Source: Solenopsis invicta
Lineage: Eukaryota > Arthropoda > Insecta > Hymenoptera > Formicidae
Assembly (NCBI RefSeq): GCF_016802725.1
Contig: NC_052665.1
Span: forward strand, 4,836,001 to 4,900,000
Reading direction: 5' to 3'
DNA length: 64,000 nucleotides
A model generated the notes under the pieces. The model was not told where the DNA came from. It ran no database searches and saw only the letters and a program-made list of their open reading frames with translations. Positions 13,627 to 24,477 of the stretch are shown here, piece after piece (position 1 is the first letter of the stretch; every line of letters starts with the position of its first letter). The position numbers and the translations under genes are program-made.

Positions 13627-15252
13627 GCAAAACCAAGAAAAAAGTTTGCCTCAAAGTGCCTCAAAGTTTAAGAAGAGTAGGAAAGTTTGAAATGGCGAAA
13701 ATGATCAAGTTTAACTCATTAATATAAGTAGGAATAAATATAAATAATATAAAATCCTTTCGTAAGCTATTTATACAATATGTATATATAAAAATAAAAA
13801 TAAAAAATTTCAAGTTACAATATATTATAAAATACTAACATATGAAACTGCGTAAGCCATTGGAGTTCAAAGGATTTTATATTCAATTTATTTCTATGTC
13901 TACGTTAATGAGTAAAAATTTACCGTTTTGGGTCCATTCCAAAACATTGTATTCTTCTTAATGTATTAATTATCAATTATTTGTTAATTTCTATTATCAT
14001 ACGCTTATCGTAATTTATTTTGAAAGAGAGAGAGAGAGAATTACAATTTTTTAATTTCATATCTTTATTTTATTTTAAATTTTATTTTTATTTATTAATC
14101 TTGCTCTCTTGCGAAATATTTCTTTCTGTAATATTTCTGATATATTATTTCCAGGATTGGATAATATATTTTTTTAACTAAATTAAATTAAAGTTAATGA
14201 CTTATAAAATTAATTTAGTTACATTAAAAGTTACATGAACAAAAAACTAGCTCGATTAAAAATTACGTTAAAATTAAATTAATTTAAATTAAATTAAAAA
14301 TTAATTTTTAAAAGCATTATTCATATTAAATTAGAAATTCTCAATTTTTTTAGTTAGATTACTCAGAAGAATTACAATATGGATCGACAAATTTTTATAC
14401 ATACATATACATATTTTTTTAATTAAGTCTACATAAAATTACAAAAAATGTTTTTTTTTATGTAAGAATGTTTGAAACAATTTTTTTCTTTTTTCATTAG
14501 ATAAATTTTTTACCTTCAAAAAAATGAATAAATTAAAAAAGTCAATGTTTTAAAAATAATTAAAATTAAAAATTAAATTATTTAAAATTAACTAAGTTAA
14601 AAGTTATTAACTTTATTATTTAACTTTTAACCTTTTAATTAGTTATTACTCAAACCTGATTATTTCAGATTTCTATATTATTTTATTCGTCTTTTTTTTT
14701 TAGAATTTCTAAAGAACGGCACTCTGTCCTCTCTTTTTCAATGCTAGCGCGAAGCACTTTCCGAGACACGTGTCGACATCTGCACGTTTAATCTCGGTAC
14801 TCGTTGACACAAAACGAACGAATACGACGGTAAAGCAGATTTCTCATTCCAGTGTCGATGCGCATAAAACATACACGGAAAAATTAGAAAAATAGTACGA
14901 ACGATATGCTTCTCCCATGTTCTATGCCTTCTTCCCAGTCAAGACGATGATTTCTTTTGTGGGCACGCTCAACTATTGAAGTAACATTAAAGGAACTTAC
15001 CTTGGTCAAAGGGAAGGAAAATCGCGAAACGCGCCATGGAGTGTTCGTTCAAACCCACGAACCGTTGCGTTGCGTTTTGCGATCTTATTCACGCCGAGTA
15101 CGCGTGCTCGAGCGAGATCCAATCGACGTCGTCCAGATAAGCCACACGACGAGAGTGGTATGACGCGACGTGGTACACGTTCGCACATCGAAATTGTATG
15201 ATGACAGACGGCTGATCACCGACAACGCGAGAACTCGCCACGAGATAGTGAC

Positions 15253-15284
15253 GTGTGTATGTGTGTGTGTGTGTGTGTGTGTGT
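15253..15284. repeat. (GT)n microsatellite
   Basis: Nearly pure GT dinucleotide run, interrupted once by an A. Confidence 0.85.
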
Positions 15285-16884
15285 TCGCGATTTTCGGAAC
15301 TTCACGGGATTTCACGAGCCTTCACAGTCGTAGAAAATGATAAGCATCTCTCGATGATCGTAGCGAGATCTCTCACGTGACAACGATCTCTCGCAAGGTA
15401 TTTACACTCTATTGGAACGTAAAATCTCGAAAATTATTTAAAAAGGAAGGGTGCCCTCTCCCGGCACACGACCGTTTCCCATTTTCGATGTTTCTCTTTT
15501 TTTTTATTACACGCTTTTATAATTTTTTTATTTTTCTACGGGGACAAATGATGTGTTTGAGAGGCGGTTTAAAGGTCCGGTTTCAGGTGTTTCTCGCTTG
15601 AAACCGAATAATTCGGCTTGACAAGGCCGCGAAATTCGATCGACGACTTGTGGGCGTAAAGATGATGACTAAAAAGGTGTAGTTTTCGTCACTCGAAGTT
15701 GCAAAGATGTTTGAGTAGGCGCTGAAAACGGCGATCGTCTGAAGGTTAGAAAACCTGTCGTAACGGTAAATATGAGTGTACGTCATAACAGAGATAACAC
15801 ACGAAATGTGAATTCTAGTACAAAGTTCGCCGAGTCCGAATGAAATTAAAAATCTGCGTAATCCATTATTATTTTTACGGATTTTACAAACATGATATAA
15901 GATTGTGCTGCCGTGATTGAACAGAAAGTTCTGTTGAGATAACGGATAGGAGCAAACAATTTCTTTTAATGAGAAGAAATTTTGAAAGAAAATTTATTAA
16001 GATGTTTGACACTCGAACACGAAGACTACTTTTGTCATTTTTGGAAAATGCAGACTGAGATTGTGAAAGTTATCACCGCACGTATTTAGACTTGAGGTCA
16101 TTCTATGTAACTTAAAAATAATCAATAATCTTACTATTCATGGAAAGCAGGAGGAGCCATAGGACAGACTTTATTTTATGTCAAGAGTCTATTAGAAACC
16201 ATAACAGTAACTTATGTAGCTCCGAATAGACTTAGCCTTTCACATTGAACAAAGCTTCATATGTACGGTAAACCATATTTTCTTAGAGAAAAAAGTCAAA
16301 CCTAAAAATTGTGTTCCTACACTTTTCCAAACCAGTTAGTTTTTTACTATGGAACCTGTGCATTACAAAATTTTCTTTAACACCAAAATGAAATATTGTG
16401 TAGTCTTTTGATAGTTTGAAATCTTTGGAACAAACTCTTGGTTCAAGTTTGAAGTAAAAAATGAATATGACCCAAACAATTTTAATGAAAAGAAATATAT
16501 AAAGTCAAAATTTAAAAGAATATATGTATATAAAGCATAAAACTAGATTGTTAATGACTTTTGAGTTACCTTTGCTGAGAATATTTTCTTAATAATTGCC
16601 TTAAAATATACTCGTCACAAATTTTAGAGCAATTTATCCTCGAATTTATCATATTAGAAAAAAATAATACTCTTTTGAAAAGTACTCTATTATAAAATTG
16701 TATCGAAGAAAAGTCAAAATGGTAAGCAACTTGAATTTTTGTTTTAACTTTATATTCTTGATTGAAGTGTTTAAATTACTAATGTTCAGAATATATTTTA
16801 AATAAATTTAATGCTTATGATCAATTTGTGATGCATTTACAGATATATGAATTTATGAGGTATTTGAAATAATTCAAGGATATA

Positions 16885-17036
16885 TTCAAATGAGAACAGC
16901 TTAAGAGGAGCTTAAGAGCCATGCTGGGTGTTATGTGCCAAATACAAAACAAATATGAAAGTAAAAAAGTAAACATTTCGACTTTGTTTTGTATTTAGCC
17001 AGCAAGGCTTTTAAGCTCCTCTTGTTCTCATTTGAA
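16885..17036. mobile_element. Fold-back element / MITE-like hairpin
   Basis: The left arm starting TTCAAATGAGAACA is repeated in inverted orientation, ending TGTTCTCATTTGAA at 17036. Similarity continues inward through AAGAGGAGCTTAA and CAAATACAAAACAAA, leaving a loop of about 30 bases. The left arm has an extra partial copy of a CTTAAGAG segment. It has no coding capacity. It could be a small MITE, or a transcribed hairpin. Confidence 0.6.
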
Positions 17037-18082
17037 TTGTTATTCTACAGGAGCCTCAAACTTTTGTATTTATTTTCTAATTTTTCAAGTATATATTTTT
17101 TGTACGTATACACAAATTTATTTTAGACGAATATGTATTCTCGTTTCAAGTACATGATAAGTGTATTTTAAGACTGTTATCAAGAAAATATTTCTTGCAA
17201 AGATAACTCAAAAGAAGATAGATAGATTAATGCGAATAAAGATTAATGCGTGCAAAGTTAGCCTTGTACTTTTCGAATTGTATATTTTTAATAATTATGC
17301 TGAATTGTGCTATGTGCCGATTTGTGCTGTAAATTACAGTTTTGTAACTTTTTTCACGTTTCAGAAAATAAAAGAAAAACAAAATTTTCGATAGCCTGAC
17401 TCGTACTTTCCAAATTTTGAATTTTTTTTTTAATTGTATCAAATTTATGCCGGGACTGTCGAAAGGATTTATTTTATTGTAACTTGCGGCACAAATATAA
17501 CACACAATTCAGCACAATTGTTGAAAAAATAAAATTTAAAAAGTACGCAATTAACTTTACACACGTGAAAAACTAATCGTTTTTCTTAGTACGGAAACAA
17601 TATTTTTCTGTGTTCATTTTCCGTGAAGTCATAAATTTTTACTGATTACAATATGGTTACATGCAAAATTTCATATTTTGCGTATTACTTTCACGTCACG
17701 TGTCCATATGCGTGCATTACGTCAATACGACAGATTTCATAACCTTCTCAAATACGTCATTTTTAACGACTGATTAATGATTTTATCAATGCCGAGCGAC
17801 TGTTTTTGCTTTTCTCCGTTATTGCGCAAAAAGATACCGGGCTAAATCAGTTTCATCGAAAACTAAGTAGTGACCTCGAACTAGATATTTCCTAAGACGT
17901 ATATTCTGATAAGACAACATAACATCGCATTACGTAACATTCTATATTACTTTGTTTACTTTCATATCATTAGAAGCATCTTACGCATGCTTTACGCAAT
18001 GATGTAATATAAGGGGAACTTGGGGTTAATGAACGCCGATATCCACAAATTGACAAAAATATTTGTGTATCGTAGATAAAAT

Positions 18083-18545
18083 ATGGCTGAGAATAGGTCG
18101 ATAGTGGAAACGGCGAACGAGCATTGTGACTCGAGGACGCCACATATATCGTCGTCCAACGAAAACAGACAAGAATCACCAAGTAGTACCAGGTACACTC
18201 TAACGAGTATAAGTCCCGGAACGGCGTTCAACTTTGGTATCAGAACGGCAGAACATTCAAGAATGTTTGCGGGCAACATCTCCTCCACCATTCAAGGAAT
18301 TCGTCCTTTCATACAACAGGCAGCGGTACGTAGCATTAGAAACCATCGCATTGTCAATGTCAGAGACGACAATTAACTAATTATTCTTATTGTCGAAACA
18401 GCCCAACATATCGTTGACGTCGCTCCTGGCCTTTAATGGACTCCGAAATCAAGTCCATCCAGTCACCTTACCAAGCGATAGCTATGTGATCAATCTAGAA
18501 GAACCTGCAACAAACAGTGCAGATTCTCACGATGAACCTTTGCGC

Positions 18546-18581
<36 letters not shown>

Positions 18582-19743
18582 GTAGCCTCAACAATGCCAA
18601 ATAATTTATCGGATAATACGCACGAGACTGCAAACGAAGTTGTCGAAAATCACAATAATAGCGCCTCGGAAACCGGCGGCGGCAGTGTCCAGTTAGGTCC
18701 GGAGACTCGAGCGATGCTCAAGCAACTTCAACAATACGTTCCCTTTATCACCATTCTTCTTGCCAAAGGTCTTTACGATCACAGAACCGGAATACTCACG
18801 TTCGTTATACTACTCTTCACGTTCATTCACGCTAACAATGACATTAAGCGCGAGATCGCCAAACAGCACAATCGGAGTTGGCCGTTGCTCATGCTGATTC
18901 TGTGCTACATCAGTGGCTGCATCTTGTTTGTTATTTATACATTTAATCTCTATAACTTCATTCCTTATGCTGAACCACTCAATGCTGAACCACTCACAAT
19001 CTGGGACTTGCTTTGCTACGTCATAGTGATGGACTTCTTCCTTAAACTCATCACTATCATGTGCAAAGTTCTCTTGACTTGTCTACCGGTACGATTCCTG
19101 GCGTTCCAGAATCGGGTAAACATTTGTCTTTTACTTCTTTAATTTGTTAAAAATAGTATGATACAGGTGACGATACAGATATAATCAGATACAAATTTGA
19201 AATTTCAGGGAAAATATTATCTTATGGTGGAAGCAATGTCACAACTCTATCGATGCGTTGCGCCCGTCCAGCCATGGTTATATTATCTGCTCGAAACGTA
19301 TCAAGGTCCGGAAAAAATCGTGGGAATTTTCTTCTCGATAATGTATACAATGAGCAAGGGCAATGATTTACTATCGCGTCTCAAACTATTTCGCACTGCC
19401 GCATGGAAACTGTTTCAAAACGTGGTATGCATGATCTTCAAGACACGAATATATTTTCAAGAGTGTTATACTGTTGTATGATTATACTGTGTAATGCTTT
19501 TTTTTATAGAGTCTTGGAGTATCTCCGTCAAAAGAACAGCTAATTGCATCCGGCGGTATATGTGCCATTTGTCATGAAGAATATACCACACCAGTTAGAC
19601 TTCACTGTAAGCATATTTTCTGTGAAATGTGCGTTTCGACGTGGCTCGACAGAGAACGTTCGTGTCCCTTGTGTCGCGCCTCCATCACGGACGATCCGAT
19701 TTACCGGGATGGTCATACAACACATTTCATTCAATTGTATTGA
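18083..19743 (+). CDS. RNFT1/RNFT2-type transmembrane RING E3 ubiquitin ligase
   Basis: Four exons, 18083-18325, 18402-19115, 19209-19424 and 19510-19743, all phase 0, give 468 residues. The N-terminal 150 residues are Ser/Asn-rich and hydrophilic and include an 11-His run (about residues 131-141). Next come several hydrophobic membrane segments (for example FITILLAKGLY, ILTFVILLFTFIHA and LMLILCYISGCILFVIY). The C-terminus carries a C3HC4 RING at about residues 409-446: CAICHEEY, HCKHIFCEMCV and CPLC. This architecture is that of RNFT1/2, ER-membrane E3 ligases linked to ER-associated degradation. The first ATG follows a short leader and fits the exon phase. All zinc ligands are present, so it should be an active E3. 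Confidence 0.9.
18549..18581 (+). repeat. (CAT)n repeat encoding poly-His
   Basis: Eleven uninterrupted CAT codons inside the RING-ligase exon, giving 11 consecutive His. All codons are the same, so it behaves as a coding microsatellite. Confidence 0.95.
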
Positions 19744-20294
19744 TTCCGTCAATTATCATCTCTTTAGAGATAATTTTTGTACAGTTTTTTATTACTAAGT
19801 AAAAATGTAAGAGGTTCTGTTAACGGTGAACGTGTTTTCCATTATTTATCGTAATCGAATAAGCCTCGAATTTTTACATCTTTTGAGTTATTTTAGATGA
19901 AACTTTAATAATATTAAAATAAAAATGTGATCTTTTTTATAGTAAATGCATTGACAAGATTAAAATATCCAGATTTAAAAAAGTTGTACATATGTGCTCA
20001 AATTAAAAAGTTGTATATACATAGATATGTAAAATGTGTTGTACATAATCGTCATAATTAGGAATTGTATAGCGTTAATTTGAAGAAATCATGACCGAGC
20101 CAAAAAAATGGACGAAAAAACTGATTCTTTCAGAAAACTAATAAAATCTACGGTTAATATAAGAAACATTTAAATAAATTATCTCAGATAAATTAAAATT
20201 TAATAACATTTGACGTTGTGTTCTTTAAATTTTCCCGAATTTTTATTATACATATACGTTACATTTTATTATTGCATATGTATATGATGTATAT

Positions 20295-20325
<31 letters not shown>

Positions 20326-21302
20326 TTTTTTAAATATATAATTATTAAAATTCAAGTATATAAAATAAAAAAATATATTTTTTAATTTTATTAATTATAT
20401 ATATTGAATAAAATTATTATGTATATATGATTTATGAAATAATATATATTCTATTTAGTGTAAAATTCTAAATATAAAAGTAACATCACATGTATAATTG
20501 ACTTTACATCAATTTGTATACATATGTACATTAGTGACTTGTAAATTTCAGACAGAATTTTGTGTGGAATAAAATGATAACAACGATAAGGAAAGCAGTA
20601 TATCAATTTCAAGTATTTTGTTGGTACAAATATGTATATGTTAATTTCATAAATGTAATTTCACTCGATCTTTTCATTTTGATTTATATATCTTACTACA
20701 TAAAAATATATTTTAAAGTAAAGAGTTATCTCCAAATCATCACACAGTTAAGTTTTTTTAACGTTAAAGAGCTGCAAAACAAATTAATATGAAAAAAACT
20801 AAAATTTAATAAAAACACAAGATTAATTCCTGAAGCAAATAAAAATCACATTAATTCAAGCTATTTTATCTAGCCTGTCACTATTTCGTACGTTTTTCCG
20901 TACATATTAGTAACCACCACCATTATTTTATTTTTAACTAGCTATGTAATACATTTGCATTTACTGTTAACTTCTTCTACGTCCAAATAATATAAGTGAT
21001 CACTTTTATCACTATTTGTGATAAAATATATAATTTAAGTACAATCATTAATTGACGCAAGTGCGTCATGGATTTCGCGTATCTTAAAAGCCAATGTCAC
21101 ACATACGTTTTAAATGACATGTGCTCGCATTTAATATGCTTAAACTAATAAAATAAAATAAAAAATTGATAAAAACTCATATAACATATACTTCGAAATT
21201 AGAACGTTAAAAAGTTAATATTGGCGATATGCAATGCAAAATTTCCTTGCAATTCCAATAAAATATGTGCCTGGTCACTAACTAGGTTACTAGTTGAGAC
21301 AT
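19744..21302. other. AT-rich 3' flanks of convergent genes
   Basis: Holds the 3' UTR of the RNFT-type gene on the plus strand and the downstream end of the Gag-ACID gene on the minus strand. Sequence is very AT-rich, with TATATA-type low complexity at 20270-20420. No gene is seen. Confidence 0.55.
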
Positions 21303-21353
21303 TCACCTTATTCCTTTTCTTACTGTTCCCACTACTGAAGTCATTTGTTCAAT
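21303..21353 (-). other. Diverged relic of MED25 exon 12, possible alternative last exon of the fusion gene
   Basis: On the minus strand a good acceptor (TTCTGTCCAG) precedes a frame starting IEQMTSVV that ends in TGA at 21303-21305. It sits where the duplicated block should carry the MED25 exon at 25784-25843 (starting IQQNLEVA) and is visibly but poorly alignable with it. Splicing from the fusion-gene exon at 21577-21765 directly to it would be phase-correct and give a 16-residue tail. Use in transcripts is unknown. Confidence 0.35.
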
Positions 21354-22500
21354 CTGGACAGAAATATCCATCATAAGAATTTCTAAATCATTGAAAGTTC
21401 TGTTAAATACAAGAACATATATTTAATGCTTTCTGAACTTGGATACGAACCTTTTTTATATGCCTGTGGTAAAAGAGGATACCGGAATGAGAGTCCGGGA
21501 TAAACCTTTCGAAATAAGCACATAGAGTTATTTTCTGGTCTCTCCCTTTTCGTTAATTCGTATTATTATTACTTACTTGTCTTGCAGAAGCGTTTTGAGA
21601 CGTTTTCTGTTGCTGTATAACCTTGCGAAGACGATCTACAAAAGCTGTTTGATCGTTTGGGATAAAGCCTAGATATGTCTTTTTATCCGTAGTATATAAA
21701 AGTATAAGTACTTTTATTTCGCAAGCTGGACTTGATGATGCAGAAGTAAAATGGACACAACCTGCCTGAAATATATCAAATTTTAAATATTATTATACAC
21801 ATTGTCAGCATTTGTATGAACAAGATAAAAAATCCAAGTTTAATGCACAGCACATGTATAACAAATACACTTACAAATCCAGCAGTCATCATTTTCGTTA
21901 AGGACTCCAATGCTTCACACGGTGTCGGGTGAAATACGACGGATTTAGAATTTTTCAAATAGGTACCGCCAATACTTCCTATCAACTGTTTTGGCATCAA
22001 CTGCATTATCAATTTTGGCGGCCACGTATCCGCTTTCCTAAAAAGTAAACGTCATTTAAAATAAATACACAGAAAGCGTATCACATCAATAGTAAGAAAT
22101 AATGATTTACAATTCTGGATCTCCATCTTTCGCATTAGCCGAGACTTGACATGGGATGTGTCTCGTTTGCTTTTGCGCATCTGTAGGATTTTTGGCTTTT
22201 TCGATCCATTCCACGATTCCTTGCCAGATATTCTGGCGTTCGCATGGCACAAGTTGTTGATTTTGCACAGTACGAGTAGATACAGTGTCCTGAAAAATTA
22301 TAGTAGAATATTATTTATTTTATTAATTTTTCATAATATTTGGCTTGCAAATAATTTTCAAAGGGAGGAAGAGGTTTATAAATTATAATATTTTCGTCAC
22401 ATTTTAGTGTTTTATTTCATTTAACTACTCTACTGCAATGCTCCAAATCTTTATCATTTTATTTGTATAAAAATTTATACATGTAATAATCATAAAAACA
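21307..22500. repeat. Segmental duplicate of MED25 exons 7-10 and 12
   Basis: This block matches about 25784-27400 of MED25 in the same orientation and order. The stretch 21510-22100 looks more than 99% identical to 26394-26985, introns included. The exon at 22111-22289 differs at roughly ten sites. The outer parts are strongly diverged. About 400 bp, covering most of MED25 exon 10 and exon 11, is deleted. Percent identities are estimates by eye. Confidence 0.85.
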
Positions 22501-23807
22501 GATCATAAAGCATCAATACATACTAGACCAGATAATGATAGCCAATCATTGATCATTTCCTTGGATATGAGAGGGTAGGATTTTCCATTGTCTGCTATTA
22601 TAATAGTGTTGGGTTGATTTTCATTTTCTCGTTGAATAAACTTGACATTATCTTCTGTTTTAATAGTGTTGGATTGATCTTCATTTATTCCCTGAATAGA
22701 CTTTCCATTGTCTGTTGTTATAATAGTGTTGGGTTGATTTTCATTTTTTCGTTGAATAGACTTGACATTATCTTCTGTTTCAATAGTGTTGGATTGATCT
22801 TCATTTATTCCCTGAATAGACTTTCCATTGTCTGTTGTTATAATAGTGTTGGGTTGATTTTCAATTTCTCCTTGAATAGACTTGACATTATCTTCTGTTT
22901 CAATAGTGTTGGATTGATCTCCATTTACTCCTTGAATAGATTTTACATTGTCTGCTGTTATAATAGTCTTGGGTTGATTTTCATTTTTTCGTCGAATAGA
23001 CTTGATATTACCTTTTGTTCTGCAAATTGTAGATACGTTGCCCTTTTTCCCACATTGGAAATGCAGCCATTGCTTTTTCCAAACTGGACATCTGTTAGCT
23101 CCATGTTCCCTACATCTCACATGACTACTTTTGTTAATTGGTCGTCGAACATTCGACTTAGCTTTTAATATTTTTAGACCTTGTTGATTCTGCTGACTTT
23201 TTACTTTGCTGGTATTAGGTAATATTTGTACTAACTCTTTGTTCTTCCTTAAATTTAACTCTGAAGATGTTTCATAATTAAAGCATATCTTGGATGCTTG
23301 TGTGAAAGTCATATTGGTAGGTTGTGCTAATAACTTTTTTATTAAGAATACATCGTTTAAACCTGCAATAAGTCTGTCTCTTAAAGCTTCGTCTAGGAAC
23401 TCTCCATAATTACAGTTGGATGCCATTTGCCTCAATACTTGGATATATTCGGCAACTGTTTCCATGGGTAGTTGAGACCTTCTATTAAATTTCAAACGGT
23501 CTGACAAAATTAAAGTTTCTGAATAATGCTTTTTAAGTACTTCTATCAGATCAACATATTTCTTATTTACAGGCTTTTCTGGGTAAACATTGTCCTTTAA
23601 TATAACATAAGCTTCCGCGCTGATGACAGCAATCAAGGTGCTAATCTTCTCATTTTCAGCTACTTTATTAACTTCAAGAAACGCGGTAAGCCTATCGCTA
23701 TAATTTTCAAAAGATTCAATTTCTGGTTGGTAGTGGGGTACTTGAGCAATATTTATAAACAGTTTTTTTGATTCTCCCGTATCCAAAGATTGATTTTTCT
23801 TGAACAT
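21383..23807 (-). CDS. Chimeric Gag-like / MED25 ACID-domain fusion gene
   Basis: Five exons on the minus strand, 22524-23807, 22111-22289, 21875-22037, 21577-21765 and 21383-21505, join with GT/AG signals into one open frame of 645 residues. Residues 1-428 are a Ty3/gypsy-type Gag-like protein: a capsid-like region (PHYQPEIESFENYSDRL, then the EFLDEALRDRLIAGL region), a degenerate zinc-knuckle zone, then seven 20-residue repeats. The Gag frame runs straight into a strong GTATGT donor at phase 0. The acceptor before DTVSTRTVQNQQLV is also phase 0. Residues 429-605 duplicate the MED25 ACID region (IWQGIVEWIEKA, LMPKQLIGSIGG, FIPNDQTAFVDRL). The last 40 residues are new, from a truncated MED25 exon running into former intron. 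No protease, reverse transcriptase or integrase frame accompanies it. Function is unknown; the ACID domain of MED25 binds transcriptional activators. Transcription is unproven. Confidence 0.7.
22524..23807 (-). mobile_element. Retrotransposon-derived gag-like segment
   Basis: The first exon of the fusion gene resembles Gag of Ty3/gypsy-like retrotransposons in size, order of motifs and basic C-terminal linker. The knuckle region near residues 230-262 is degenerate: in the second knuckle the first Cys position is His and the expected His position is Asn. No flanking LTRs or pol remnants were recognised within about 1 kb. This argues for an old captured gag rather than an active element. Confidence 0.6.
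22584..23003 (-). repeat. Seven tandem 60-bp units with 120-bp higher-order period
   Basis: Seven 60-bp units encode 20-residue repeats of the form KSIQ....NQ.NTI.T.DN. Two subtypes alternate, one with ENQPNTIIT and one with EDQSNTIET, so the true period is 120 bp. They make up residues 269-408 of the fusion protein. The array stays in frame across all units. Confidence 0.9.
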
Positions 23808-24261
23808 TTTGCTTTACTATTTTTTTTTCAAATAACTGCTTATCTTTTAGAAATTATCTTTGGAAATTTTTCTTGACATACGAATTCTTTTCTCAATATG
23901 GCACAATATAAACCTTGTTGGTATCTATTCTTCTTCTTGATATTATTGACTTCCCCTTTTTAATTCCGCGCGGAGGTTTCGAGGAACAATATTTTTTCAA
24001 CTTTCCTTGTAGCGAGTTCTTTAGTTTAAGAATATAACATACATAAGTTTAAGATAAGTTTAAAAATATAAAATCATATTCGAAATACTTATAACTTACC
24101 ACAGCTTACAGCGTTTACAACATTTGCAACAGCAAATCTAAAATACTTTTTCTTAATCCTGGTTTGACATTTGGATTTCCGCTCTCGAAAATACTTTTTC
24201 AAACAAAAGACTTTCGATGACAGTGCAAAGTTGTGGTTGGTTGAGGTGGGTGGCACAACAG

Positions 24262-24384
24262 GGGTGCGTTCAGGATGAACATCTGGGTGCGCCCAGATGT
24301 CGTTTTATTTTTGTTGTTTACTGAATGTTAAACAAGGATAGAATGATGTCTGGGTGCACCTAGACGTTCATTCTAAACGCAGCC
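24262..24384. mobile_element. Short MITE-like element with about 29-bp terminal inverted repeats
   Basis: The left end (GGGTGCGTTCAGGATGAACA onward) and the inverted right end (GGCTGCGTTTAGAATGAACG onward) match at about 23 of 29 positions. The left end is followed by a near-palindrome, ACATCTGGGTGCGCCCAGAT. No coding capacity. It sits about 450 bp upstream of the fusion-gene ATG. Confidence 0.55.
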
Positions 24385-24408
24385 TTGAGTGCCATCTTTC
24401 ATATTGGA

Positions 24409-24477
24409 GATTAGAATTCGACCAATCATAATAAAATAAATTAAAATTAAAACTATCTGATTGGTCGAATTCTAATC
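24409..24477. repeat. Perfect 20-bp inverted repeat (hairpin)
   Basis: GATTAGAATTCGACCAATCA at 24409-24428 is exactly reverse-complemented at 24458-24477, with an AT-rich 29-base loop. It could be a tiny fold-back element or a regulatory hairpin. ATTGG/CCAAT boxes lie in both arms. Confidence 0.8.

Larger units (their letters stand above)
13627..18082. other. Long intergenic spacer
   Basis: AT-rich with low-complexity TTAAATTAA-type sequence at about 14150-14650. A moderately GC-rich patch lies at 14700-15400 with a (GT)n run near 15253-15284. A fold-back hairpin is at 16885-17036. No coding sequence was recognised. The last few hundred bases presumably contain the promoter of the downstream RING gene. 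Confidence 0.55.

Noticed and set aside
22614..23168. 184-codon plus-strand frame made of repeats, opposite the Gag-like exon
   Set aside because: It is the antisense of the 60-bp repeat array; its periodic Phe/Ile/Leu composition follows from that array.
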